Counted from the first letter of the stretch, positions 41,117 to 48,542 are shown. The stretch is 57,147 nt of DNA from CALXOJ01 sp034120015 (GCA_034120015.1 JAXEIF010000019.1:1-57147); one strand, 5' to 3'. Made by a program: numbers and translations. The notes: a model not told the origin generated them from the letters alone.

Positions 41117-41686
41117 CTACGGTTCGTATGTTTTCAGAATATTTTCCGCTGCCGTCCGTTTGCTCAGTCTTAAGTCCATGGCCTGTTTTTCGATATAACG
41201 GTGAGCTTCTTTTTCCGTCATTTTCAGATATTCGATGAGGACACATTTGGCCCGACCGATGATTTTGAGATCCGCAATTTTATCGAGAAGAAGCTGTTTT
41301 TCGTCCGAAAGCTGTTTCAGACGGAGATTCATTTTCATGAGAGAGGAGAGTGAAGCGCAAAATTCGGTCCTGTTGACGGGAAGCGAAAACAGAAAAATCG
41401 AAGGATCCGTCCACCGTTCTTTCAGAATATCGTAAAGAGAAGAGGGAAGCAGAACAAAAATTTCGGGAAGGTTTTGCGAGAGCAGACGGTTCAGCCATTT
41501 TTCTTTTTCTTCGGAGAAACCGTTCGGAGCCCACAGACAGCAGTCAACGGTTCCTTCCTTGACAAAGTTTTCCGCTTCACGACTGTCACGGGCAATGACC
41601 GGATGACTGACGTGAAGCGTTTTCAGAACTTCGAGAAAAAAAAGTTTTCCTTTTTCGGATTCGGATAGAATCATAACAGCGGACAT
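41117..41686 (-). CDS. ANTAR-domain RNA-binding antiterminator with degenerate receiver
   Basis: 189 residues. The N-terminal half has a receiver-like fold but lacks the phospho-acceptor: where an Asp is expected at the end of beta3, it reads VDCCLWAPNG, with Trp52. The C-terminal ANTAR domain (about 128-188) has the typical IIGRAKCVLIEYLKMTEKEAHRYIEKQAM and ends RTAAENILK. ANTAR proteins bind small hexaloop hairpins in mRNA leaders and prevent terminator formation; nitrogen genes are common targets in other bacteria. Its likely target, the glnN leader, lies 4.7 kb to the right. The start is set as ATG 41686; a second ATG at 41674 is possible. No strong Shine-Dalgarno. Confidence 0.88.
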   Translation of the reverse strand: MSAVMILSESEKGKLFFLEVLKTLHVSHPVIARDSREAENFVKEGTVDCCLWAPNGFSEEKEKWLNRLLSQNLPEIFVLLPSSLYDILKERWTDPSIFLFSLPVNRTEFCASLSSLMKMNLRLKQLSDEKQLLLDKIADLKIIGRAKCVLIEYLKMTEKEAHRYIEKQAMDLRLSKRTAAENILKTYEP

Positions 41687-41703
41687 TTGCGTTTCCCGGT
41701 CTC

Positions 41704-42432
41704 CTAGTCGGCCGTATAAAGGCGTGTATAGGGATTTTTGGCGTTCGGTGTAATGGTGTGAAACGTTCCGGAAAAGAGTTTTTCTCCGGCGATACCGAAA
41801 AGAGAACAGAAGCGTTCCAGATCGCTCCGAATTTCCGCCAACTCGTCTTCGGTCGATTCTCTGACGGAGGCCTGAGGAGGCAGCTCCGGCAAAGACGAAT
41901 CGGATTCCGTTCTCAGGAAAATTTTTCCGCCGTGCATTCCCGTTCCCGTAAAATTTCCGGTGCAGACTTTTTCTCCGTTTAAATTCAGAACAATGATAAC
42001 TCCGCCGGCCTGATATTCGCCGAGAAAACTGCCGGTCGTTCCGCCGACAATAATAACCGGTTTTTTTTCTTTGTATTCTTTCATATGAACGCCGGTGCGG
42101 TAACCGGAGTTGCCGCGGACAAAAATTTTCCCGCCGCGCATAGCGTATCCCAACGCATCACCCGCATTACCGTGAATGACAATTTCGCCGTCGTTCATGG
42201 TATCGCCGACCGCGTCCTGACAGTTTCCTTTGACAAGAATGCGGCCGCCGTCGAGATAGGCGCCGAGGGCATTCCCCGGGGTGCCTTCGACCGTAACCGA
42301 TCCTGTTTTGAGGGCTGTTCCGATATAACGCTGGCCGATACAGTTGTACACCGTGATCTCCTTCCTGTCGTCGCGGCGAATCATACTGTTCAGTTCTTTA
42401 AAATGCATTCCCGCTGCATCAATTGTTTTCAT
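41704..42432 (-). CDS. gltB3: glutamate synthase GXGXG domain protein (GltB3)
   Basis: 242 residues with the right-handed beta-helix of glutamate synthase: repeated G-x-x-G-x-x-x-G blocks, e.g. GNCQDAVGDTMNDGEIVIHG, GNAGDALGYAMRGGKIFVRG and GNSGYRTGVHMKEY. In the large glutamate synthases this domain is the C-terminal part of one polypeptide; here it is a separate subunit, as in archaeal and some anaerobe three-part enzymes. ATG 42432 follows AGGAGG and sits 9 nt after the gltB2 stop. A longer in-frame extension to 42585 lies within gltB2 and is rejected. Confidence 0.93.
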   Translation of the reverse strand: MKTIDAAGMHFKELNSMIRRDDRKEITVYNCIGQRYIGTALKTGSVTVEGTPGNALGAYLDGGRILVKGNCQDAVGDTMNDGEIVIHGNAGDALGYAMRGGKIFVRGNSGYRTGVHMKEYKEKKPVIIVGGTTGSFLGEYQAGGVIIVLNLNGEKVCTGNFTGTGMHGGKIFLRTESDSSLPELPPQASVRESTEDELAEIRSDLERFCSLFGIAGEKLFSGTFHTITPNAKNPYTRLYTAD

Positions 42433-42440
42433 ATTTCCTC

Positions 42441-43946
42441 CTATTCTCCGGCGTGTCCGATACCGAGGATTTCGAGTTCTTTCATATTCAGACCGATGCC
42501 GCGCAGCATCAGCCGGTTCCCTTTCAGACTTTCGACGGAGTTGATGCCCATTCCGCCCATCATCTCTTTGATTTCGTGATTCCATGCCGTTAAAAGGTTA
42601 ATCAGTCTGTGGGCGCCTTCTTCGGCATCGAGGCGTTTGACCAGTTCCGGTTTCTGTGTTGCGATACCCCAGTTGCAGGAACCGGTCTGACAGCTGCGGC
42701 AGAGATGGCATCCGAGAGCAATCAGGGCGGCCGTTCCGATTGAACAGGCATCGGCACCTAAGGCGATTGCTTTGACAATATCGGCACTGTTGCGGATAGA
42801 CCCTCCGACGATCAGGGAAACGCGGTCACGGACCCCTTCTTCTCTCAGACGGCGGTCGACACTGGCCAGCGCCAGTTCAATCGGAATTCCGACATTGTTC
42901 CGAATTCGGGTCGGTGCCGCTCCCGTTCCGCCGCGGTAACCGTCTATGGAGATGATATCGGCGCCGCTTCGGGCGATACCTCCGGCAATTGCCGCAATAT
43001 TGTGAACGGCGGCGACCTTGACAATGACCGGTTTTTTGTAATCGGTCGCTTCTTTCAGACTGTCGATCAGCTGCCGTAAATCCTCAATCGAGTAAATATC
43101 GTGATGGGGGGCGGGGGAAATCGCATCGGATCCCTCGGGAATCATGCGGGTGCGGGAAACATCACCGACGATTTTTGTGCCCGGCAGATGACCGCCGATG
43201 CCCGGTTTGGCGCCCTGTCCCATTTTGATTTCAATGGCAGCCGCGCTGTTCAGGTAATCGGGATGAACGCCGAAGCGTCCCGAAGCAACCTGAACGATGG
43301 TATGTTCGCCGTATTTGTAGAAATCTTCGTGAAGACCGCCTTCACCCGTATTGTAATAAATTCCCAGAGCCCCGGCCGCCTTTGCCAGTGCCTCGTGTAC
43401 TTTGTAGCTGACCGAACCGTAGCTCATGGCCGAAAACAGAATCGGCATTTCCGCTTTGAGCTGCGGTTTTAAATTGTTGATCAGTTTGCCGTTCCGATCC
43501 CGTTCGATGCGGGACGGTTTCGGTCCGAGAAAGACGCGGGTTTCCATCGGTTCACGCAACGGATCGATGGAGGGGTTGGTGACCTGTGATGCGTTAATCA
43601 AAATTCTGTCAAAGTAGACCGGCTGTTCTTCCGGGTTGCCCATGCTGGAAAGCAGAACACCGCCGGTCGAGGCCTGTTTAAAAATTTCGGTGACGGCTTG
43701 CGATGTCCAGTTGGCGTTGGTTCTGAAGGTGTGCCCGCTCTTGACGATTTTAAGCGCTCTGACGGGACACATTTCGACACAGCGGTGACAGTTGACGCAG
43801 CGGGAGTCGTCGCAGTCGAGTTTTCCCGTTCGGGCGTTAAACCGGTGAACGCCGTTCGAACATTCTCTTTCGCAAATGCGGCACATTGTGCAGCGGCTTT
43901 CGTTTCGCTGAACCTCATATTCGGGATAAATGTAAGTTGCCTGCAT
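42441..43946 (-). CDS. gltB2: glutamate synthase, FMN/Fe-S catalytic subunit (GltB2)
   Basis: 501 residues. N-terminal 8-iron ferredoxin domain (CTMCRICERECSNG and CVNCHRCVEMCP, about residues 18-60), then an FMN-binding TIM barrel with AMSYGSVSYKVHEALAKAAG, GQGAKPGIGGHLPG, and the cysteines of the 3Fe-4S cluster in CHLCRSCQTGSCNWG (about residue 428). The fused ferredoxin domain and absence of gltD point to ferredoxin as electron donor. ATG 43946 has GGAGGAG; it overlaps gltB1 by 32 nt. It makes glutamate from 2-oxoglutarate using ammonia from the GltB1 subunit. Confidence 0.95.
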   Translation of the reverse strand: MQATYIYPEYEVQRNESRCTMCRICERECSNGVHRFNARTGKLDCDDSRCVNCHRCVEMCPVRALKIVKSGHTFRTNANWTSQAVTEIFKQASTGGVLLSSMGNPEEQPVYFDRILINASQVTNPSIDPLREPMETRVFLGPKPSRIERDRNGKLINNLKPQLKAEMPILFSAMSYGSVSYKVHEALAKAAGALGIYYNTGEGGLHEDFYKYGEHTIVQVASGRFGVHPDYLNSAAAIEIKMGQGAKPGIGGHLPGTKIVGDVSRTRMIPEGSDAISPAPHHDIYSIEDLRQLIDSLKEATDYKKPVIVKVAAVHNIAAIAGGIARSGADIISIDGYRGGTGAAPTRIRNNVGIPIELALASVDRRLREEGVRDRVSLIVGGSIRNSADIVKAIALGADACSIGTAALIALGCHLCRSCQTGSCNWGIATQKPELVKRLDAEEGAHRLINLLTAWNHEIKEMMGGMGINSVESLKGNRLMLRGIGLNMKELEILGIGHAGE

Positions 43947-45042
43947 AATTCTCCTCCTTGCTGACTGTTTTTTCGAAAATAACCGCTTCTCCGCCTTTCG
44001 GAGACCAAACGCGGTCCGGGGCCGGCTCAATAACGCGGATGGCGCTTTCTTCGCTGGCAATATAAACGCGATCCTCTTTTTCGCCGACAACCATCGATCG
44101 CAGCTTCAGCCGGTCATTCAGTGCCATCAGGCCGCCATCGAAACCGACCAGAATCGAAAACGGCCCGGTAATCAGTTGGGATTCGAAAGCGTTGCGCAGA
44201 TATTCGTGTCTCTGTCTTTCCTCCGGTTCCATTTTTTCGATGGTTTGCCAGAAGGGGGCGGCAATAACGGAAGCGATTTCACGAAGTGTCAGTCCGATTT
44301 TCCGGTTCAGATAATCGAAAATATAGGTGATGACTTCCGTGTCGGTTTGCAGCGTGCATTTGTAACCGTGAACTTCGATAGCACGGCGGTTGGCGTCGTA
44401 CGAGGAAATTTCTCCGTTATGAACGACCGAGTAATCGAGAAGGGCAAAAGGGTGGGCACCGCCCCACCAGCCGGGGGTATTGGTCGGGTAACGGCCGTGT
44501 GCCGTAAAACAGTCCGCTTCGTATTCTTCAAGACGGTAGAATCGCCCGATATCTTCGGGAAAACCGACACCTTTAAAAACGCCCATATTTTTTCCGCCGG
44601 AAAATATGTAAGCGCCTTTGACCGTTGTATTGACCCGAAAAACGGTTCTGACAACAAATTCCCGTTCATCGAGCTGACTGTCGGCCAGTTTGGAAGGAAG
44701 AGGCGTCACGAAATAACGCCAGATAAGAGGTTCGTCGGTAATTTCCGGGATTTTACGGACGGGAATTTTCGAGAGGTTGATAATGTCATAAAGGGATTCG
44801 AGAACAGCTTCGCATTCCTTTCTGGCTTCTCTGTCTTCATAAAAAACATGGAATGCGTAAAAGTCTTTGTATTGCGGATAAATACCGTATCCGGCAAATC
44901 CGCCGCCCAAACCGTTGGAACGGTCATGCATAACGGCAATCGAACGGATAATTTCTTCGCCGCCGATTTTCCGTTCTGACTTCGAAAAAATACCGGAAAT
45001 CGCGCATCCGGAAGGAATGCGGATTTCTCCCTCCTTTTTCAT
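43915..45042 (-). CDS. gltB1: glutamate synthase, class II glutamine amidotransferase subunit (GltB1)
   Basis: 375 residues. After a 12-residue propeptide (MKKEGEIRIPSG) comes Cys13 in CAISGIFSK, the N-terminal nucleophile type of class II amidotransferases, as in gltB and purF. Further motifs: AHGRYPTNTPGWWGGAHPFA, VVHNGEISSYDANR and TDTEVITYIFDY. It hydrolyses glutamine and passes ammonia to GltB2. ATG 45042 with AAGGAG 6-7 nt upstream is firmly set; a longer in-frame run to 45141 goes through the leader. The leader is unusual: promoter, leader ORF, terminator and an anti-Shine-Dalgarno helix. Confidence 0.93.
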   Translation of the reverse strand: MKKEGEIRIPSGCAISGIFSKSERKIGGEEIIRSIAVMHDRSNGLGGGFAGYGIYPQYKDFYAFHVFYEDREARKECEAVLESLYDIINLSKIPVRKIPEITDEPLIWRYFVTPLPSKLADSQLDEREFVVRTVFRVNTTVKGAYIFSGGKNMGVFKGVGFPEDIGRFYRLEEYEADCFTAHGRYPTNTPGWWGGAHPFALLDYSVVHNGEISSYDANRRAIEVHGYKCTLQTDTEVITYIFDYLNRKIGLTLREIASVIAAPFWQTIEKMEPEERQRHEYLRNAFESQLITGPFSILVGFDGGLMALNDRLKLRSMVVGEKEDRVYIASEESAIRVIEPAPDRVWSPKGGEAVIFEKTVSKEENYAGNLHLSRI

Positions 45043-45047
45043 AACAG

Positions 45048-45103
45048 GACTCCTTTTGATGAATTTCGAAAAGACAAATATCTGTTTCGAAACCGAAGGA
45101 GTC
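45048..45103 (-). promoter_or_regulatory. anti-Shine-Dalgarno helix in the gltB1 leader
   Basis: In the mRNA (minus strand) GACTCCTT (45103-45096) is perfectly complementary to AAGGAGTC (45055-45048), which contains the gltB1 ribosome site AAGGAG. Between them TTTCGAAA (45092-45085) can pair with TTTCGAAA (45071-45064) across a 13-nt loop, giving one coaxial structure. When formed, it would block translation of gltB1. It begins 7 nt after the stop of the leader ORF. Confidence 0.65.
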
Positions 45104-45110
45104 TTATCTG

Positions 45111-45200
45111 CTAAAAAGCAAGCAGCAGAAAAAGCCCGCATTCGGTATGCGGGTGAAAAAGAGTCGGTTCGGTTTTGAATAACAGCGAATGTCTTCTCAT
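45111..45200 (-). CDS. 29-codon leader ORF upstream of gltB1
   Basis: ATG at 45200 to TAG at 45113-45111, encoding MRRHSLLFKTEPTLFHPHTE followed by CGLFLLLAF. The ATG lies 9 nt after the -10 box, close to the predicted transcript start, and no Shine-Dalgarno precedes it, so it would be read in leaderless or nearly leaderless fashion. The terminator hairpin lies inside the ORF, and the anti-Shine-Dalgarno strand begins just past its stop, within a terminating ribosome's footprint. Translation of this ORF could therefore control both. That the ORF is translated is an inference. Confidence 0.45.
   Translation of the reverse strand: MRRHSLLFKTEPTLFHPHTECGLFLLLAF
45129..45153 (-). terminator. intrinsic terminator-like hairpin in the gltB1 leader
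   Basis: RNA stem CCCGCAT (45153-45147) / ATGCGGG (45141-45135), loop ACCGA, then CTTTTT. It lies between the promoter and gltB1, so it would attenuate transcription. The T-run is only five long, so termination may be partial. Confidence 0.65.
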
Positions 45201-45209
45201 GACAGTATC

Positions 45210-45238
45210 AGATTAAAAATTTGCTTTGTTTTTGTCAA
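45210..45238 (-). promoter_or_regulatory. promoter of the glutamate-synthase/ANTAR/purF operon
   Basis: Minus strand: perfect -35 TTGACA (45238-45233), 17-nt spacer, -10 TAATCT (45215-45210). It gives a leader of about 160 nt before gltB1. Confidence 0.7.
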
Positions 45239-45347
45239 TAAAAATGATTTCCGCTATCCGACATAATTTTTTATGGTTTGTATAATTTTTTCTTATGGGA
45301 GGAGAGCGGAAAAAGCGAATTCCGTTCGAAGAGAGAGGTCATTTTGC

Positions 45348-45376
45348 TTGTTTTTTTATGGCGAAAACGTTAAAAT
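45348..45376 (+). promoter_or_regulatory. promoter of the cation-efflux gene, apparently leaderless
   Basis: -35 TTGTTT (45348-45353), 17-nt spacer, -10 TAAAAT (45371-45376), then 6 nt to the ATG at 45383. No Shine-Dalgarno. Confidence 0.6.
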
Positions 45377-45382
45377 AAAAGA

Positions 45383-46318
45383 ATGGATGCGGAAGCGCGA
45401 ACGCAAGTCATCAAAAAGGCCTCTCTGGTCGGCATTGTTGTCAATGCCGGAATTGCTGCCGTAAAAATCGGTGTCGGATTTGCTTCCGGCAGTTTGGCTC
45501 TGATTGCCGACGGCTTCGATTCATCGACGGATGTGCTGACATCGGTCATTTCTTTTTTTGCGGCAAGGCTGATTAACCGCCCTCCGGATGCCGATCATCC
45601 TTACGGACACGGCAAAGCGGAACCGATTGCCGGCAAATTGATTTCCTTTATTATTTTTTCCGTCGGGTTTCAGATTGCTTTAACTTCCGTCGCTCAAATC
45701 AAAGAAGGAGGACAAACGGTTCTTTCCCTGCCGGCGGTGGCGGTTGCGGGTATTTCGATTGTCTGCAAACTTTTTTTATGGATTTATAAGTATATTCTGG
45801 CAAAAAAATCGGACAGTCTGCTTTTAATGGCCGACGCCAAAAATATGAGGGGGGATGTGGTTCTCTCGGCAACGGTTCTGACGGCACTGCTGGCCGGTCA
45901 TTTTTTGAATCTTCCCGTTTTGGATTCGATTGCCGCATTGGCGGTCAGTATCTGGATTATGGCGGTTGCTTTCAATTTGTTCCGTGAATTCAGTATCGAA
46001 CTGATGGACGGTCATACCGAGATGAAAGATTACCGCTCGATTATCGATGCGGTCTCCGATATCGAGGGCGTCGCCAATCCGCATAAGATCAGAATCCGTA
46101 AAACCGGAGAAATGTTTTATGTCGATTTGGATATCGAAGTCGACGGACGGCTCACGGTAGCCGCCGGTCATCGGATTGCGATGGAGGCCGAAGAGGCGGT
46201 TCGCAGTTCGCTTGAAAATGTCGCCGACGTGATGGTTCATGTCGAACCGAAAGGAAACAGCGAAACCGAATCGTTCGGAATTTCCCGGGAAACATTCGAT
46301 GATCGGGAAAAAGAATAA
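45383..46318 (+). CDS. cation diffusion facilitator (CDF) transporter
   Basis: 311 residues: six membrane segments in about 10-210, then a cytoplasmic dimerisation domain (about 215-300, HKIRIRKTGEMFYVDLDIEV). The CDF metal site is DxxxD in TMS2 (ADGFDSSTDV) but NxxxD in TMS5 (ADAKNMRGDV), where zinc exporters have HxxxD. A site without histidine has been linked to manganese in other CDF proteins, so Mn2+ (or Fe2+) export is a reasonable guess. It has its own promoter with leaderless geometry; glnN follows after a separate promoter. Confidence 0.9.
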   Translation: MDAEARTQVIKKASLVGIVVNAGIAAVKIGVGFASGSLALIADGFDSSTDVLTSVISFFAARLINRPPDADHPYGHGKAEPIAGKLISFIIFSVGFQIALTSVAQIKEGGQTVLSLPAVAVAGISIVCKLFLWIYKYILAKKSDSLLLMADAKNMRGDVVLSATVLTALLAGHFLNLPVLDSIAALAVSIWIMAVAFNLFREFSIELMDGHTEMKDYRSIIDAVSDIEGVANPHKIRIRKTGEMFYVDLDIEVDGRLTVAAGHRIAMEAEEAVRSSLENVADVMVHVEPKGNSETESFGISRETFDDREKE

Positions 46319-46334
46319 ATTTTTTCGGAAAGCA

Positions 46335-46363
46335 TTGACATAAAGACAGAAAAAAGAGATAAT
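46335..46363 (+). promoter_or_regulatory. promoter of glnN
   Basis: Perfect -35 TTGACA (46335-46340), 17-nt spacer, -10 GATAAT (46358-46363). Transcription is expected near 46370, giving a leader of about 60 nt that holds the hexaloop hairpin and terminator. Confidence 0.75.
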
Positions 46364-46374
46364 AAGCCATCAAT

Positions 46375-46388
46375 CAGCAAAGGCGCTG
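46375..46388 (+). promoter_or_regulatory. ANTAR-type hexaloop hairpin in the glnN leader
   Basis: CAGC (46375-46378), hexaloop AAAGGC (46379-46384), GCTG (46385-46388). The loop has A at position 1 and G at position 4, the known ANTAR-binding signature. The 3' stem GCTG is also part of the 5' arm of the terminator, so the two structures exclude each other, as in described ANTAR antitermination sites. Only one hairpin is visible; described sites have two. Confidence 0.6.
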
Positions 46389-46416
46389 TGGAAGGCTTTC
46401 CACAGCGTTTTTTTTT
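46384..46416 (+). terminator. leader terminator (attenuator) upstream of glnN
   Basis: A 10-bp perfect stem CGCTGTGGAA (46384-46393) / TTCCACAGCG (46398-46407) with loop GGCT and nine T (46408-46416). It lies between the glnN promoter and its Shine-Dalgarno GGGGAGG (46417-46423), so it must be overcome for expression. Confidence 0.9.
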
Positions 46417-46429
46417 GGGGAGGTCGAAA

Positions 46430-48523
46430 ATGAATGATATTCCGTCTGTATTCGGAAGTATGGTTTTTAACGATTCCGTTATGCGTTCCGTTTTGCCGAA
46501 AGATGTTTATAAGGCATTGAGACGGGCCGTGTCCGAAGGAAAACACCTGGATTTGGAAGCGGCCAATATTGTGGCAACGGCAATGAAGAACTGGGCGGTC
46601 GAAAAAGGAGCGACCCATTTTACCCACTGGTTTCAACCGATGACCGGCATTACGGCGGAGAAGCATGACAGTTTTATTACGCCGCTGGACGACGGCCGGG
46701 TGATTATGGAGTTTTCCGGAAAAGAATTGGTGAAAGGCGAACCGGATGCGTCCAGTTTCCCGTCGGGAGGATTGCGGGCTACGTTTGAGGCCCGCGGATA
46801 TACCGCATGGGATCCTTCTTCATATGCTTTTATTAAGGACGGCACATTGTGCATTCCGACCGCCTTCTGTTCTTATAACGGCGAAGCGTTGGATAAAAAA
46901 ACACCTCTGCTTCGGTCTATGCAGGCAATCGACAAACAGGCGTTGCGGGTTCTTCGCCTTTTCGGCAACAATTCCGCATCGCGTGTTTTGACGACAGTCG
47001 GTGCCGAACAGGAATATTTTCTGATTGATAAGGCAATGTATGATAAACGGCCCGATCTGGTTTACTGCGGGCGGACGCTTTACGGGGCCCGGCCTCCGAA
47101 AGGTCAGGAAATGGAAGATCACTATTTCGGAGTCATCAAACCGAGAGTTTCCGCCTTCATGAAAGATCTCGATATGGAGTTATGGAAGCTCGGCGTTTTG
47201 TCCAAAACGAAACACAACGAAGTGGCTCCGGCACAGCACGAACTGGCACCCGTATTTACGACGACCAACCTGGCAACCGACCAGAACCAGCTGATAATGG
47301 AAATCATGAAAAAAGTGGCCGAAAAACACGGTATGGTGTGCCTGCTTCATGAAAAACCGTTTGCGGGTGTCAACGGCAGCGGAAAGCACAATAACTGGTC
47401 GATTTCGACCGATACCGGCGAAAACCTGCTCGATCCGGGGGACACACCCGAAAAGAATGCGCAGTTTCTGCTGTTTCTGACAGCGGTGATAGCAGCCGTC
47501 GATGAATATCAGGATCTTTTACGCGTATCGGTTGCTTCCGCCGGCAACGACCACCGTTTGGGCGCCAACGAAGCGCCTCCCGCCATTGTTTCGATTTTCC
47601 TCGGAGAGGAACTGACCGAAATTCTCAAATCGGTCGAACAGGGCGTCCTTTATACGGGAAAAAAACGGGTGCCGATGGAGATCGGCGTAACGGTATTGCC
47701 GCACTTTCCGAAAGATGCAACCGACCGGAACCGGACATCGCCGTTTGCGTTTACCGGAAACAAATTCGAATTCCGCATGCTGGGTTCGGGACTTTCCATT
47801 GCCGGCCCCAATATTATTCTGAATGCGATTGTCGCGGAAGTGCTCAGCCGGTTTGCGGATACCCTGGAAGCGGCCCCTCATTTCGGCGAAGCGCTTAATG
47901 ATTTGATCCGCCGGACAATCGGTGAACACAAACGGATTATCTTTAACGGGAACAACTATTCGGATGAGTGGGTGAGAGAAGCGGAATCCCGCGGTCTGCT
48001 CAACTTAAGAACAACCGTTGATGCCCTTCCTCATTTTATTGCACCGAAAAACGAAGAGCTTTTCCTGAAACATAAAATCTTTTCGAAGAGCGAACTCCAT
48101 TCCCGCTATGAAATCCTGCTCGAAAATTATGCGAAATCGCTGCACATCGAAGCTCTTACGATGATCGATATGGCCAAAAAAGAAGTTTCGGCTTCGGTTC
48201 TGGAATATCAGAAACTGCTGGCAAAAACGCTCTCTGCCAAGAAATCGTTGGGTGATGCTTTCGATGCGACGCTGGAAACAAAACTTCTGGAAAAGGTTTC
48301 GGGACTGGGCGGATCTCTTTTCGAGAAATACGAGACTCTCGAATCGGCTGTTCTCAAGGCCAAGGATGTGAAAGATTCTCTCGAAAGTGCCCGATATTAC
48401 CGCGAAACGGTCTATGCGGCCATGTGCGAACTGAGAGCCGTTGTCGACGAACTGGAAACGGTGATTTCGGCAAAATACTGGGCTTACCCGACTTACGGAG
48501 AAATCCTTTACAGTGTCCGGTAA
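46430..48523 (+). CDS. glnN: glutamine synthetase type III
   Basis: ATP-dependent amidation of glutamate to glutamine; 697 residues, the size of dodecameric GSIII. It has GAEQEYFLID, the catalytic NEVAPAQHELAP, HEKPFAGVNGSGKHNNWS and VASAGNDHRLGANEAPPAI motifs of the GlnN group, and a helical C-terminal extension (about 570-697). ATG 46430 has GGGGAGG upstream; a GTG at 46388 is in frame but lies within the terminator and is rejected. With GltB1-3 it completes the GS/GOGAT cycle. Regulation by leader attenuation is predicted. A bidirectional terminator follows. Confidence 0.96.
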   Translation: MNDIPSVFGSMVFNDSVMRSVLPKDVYKALRRAVSEGKHLDLEAANIVATAMKNWAVEKGATHFTHWFQPMTGITAEKHDSFITPLDDGRVIMEFSGKELVKGEPDASSFPSGGLRATFEARGYTAWDPSSYAFIKDGTLCIPTAFCSYNGEALDKKTPLLRSMQAIDKQALRVLRLFGNNSASRVLTTVGAEQEYFLIDKAMYDKRPDLVYCGRTLYGARPPKGQEMEDHYFGVIKPRVSAFMKDLDMELWKLGVLSKTKHNEVAPAQHELAPVFTTTNLATDQNQLIMEIMKKVAEKHGMVCLLHEKPFAGVNGSGKHNNWSISTDTGENLLDPGDTPEKNAQFLLFLTAVIAAVDEYQDLLRVSVASAGNDHRLGANEAPPAIVSIFLGEELTEILKSVEQGVLYTGKKRVPMEIGVTVLPHFPKDATDRNRTSPFAFTGNKFEFRMLGSGLSIAGPNIILNAIVAEVLSRFADTLEAAPHFGEALNDLIRRTIGEHKRIIFNGNNYSDEWVREAESRGLLNLRTTVDALPHFIAPKNEELFLKHKIFSKSELHSRYEILLENYAKSLHIEALTMIDMAKKEVSASVLEYQKLLAKTLSAKKSLGDAFDATLETKLLEKVSGLGGSLFEKYETLESAVLKAKDVKDSLESARYYRETVYAAMCELRAVVDELETVISAKYWAYPTYGEILYSVR

Positions 48524-48542
48524 CACCGAGTGTTGTTTAATC

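Noticed and set aside
45043..45210. Glutamine riboswitch or clear ANTAR hexaloops in the gltB1 leader
   Set aside because: I found no known riboswitch core. The only loop with A at 1 and G at 4 (ACCGAA in the terminator loop) needs a bulged T to form, so it is not a clean hexaloop.
46388..46429. Longer glnN reading frame starting at GTG 46388
   Set aside because: These bases form the leader terminator, and GGGGAGG is correctly placed only for ATG 46430.
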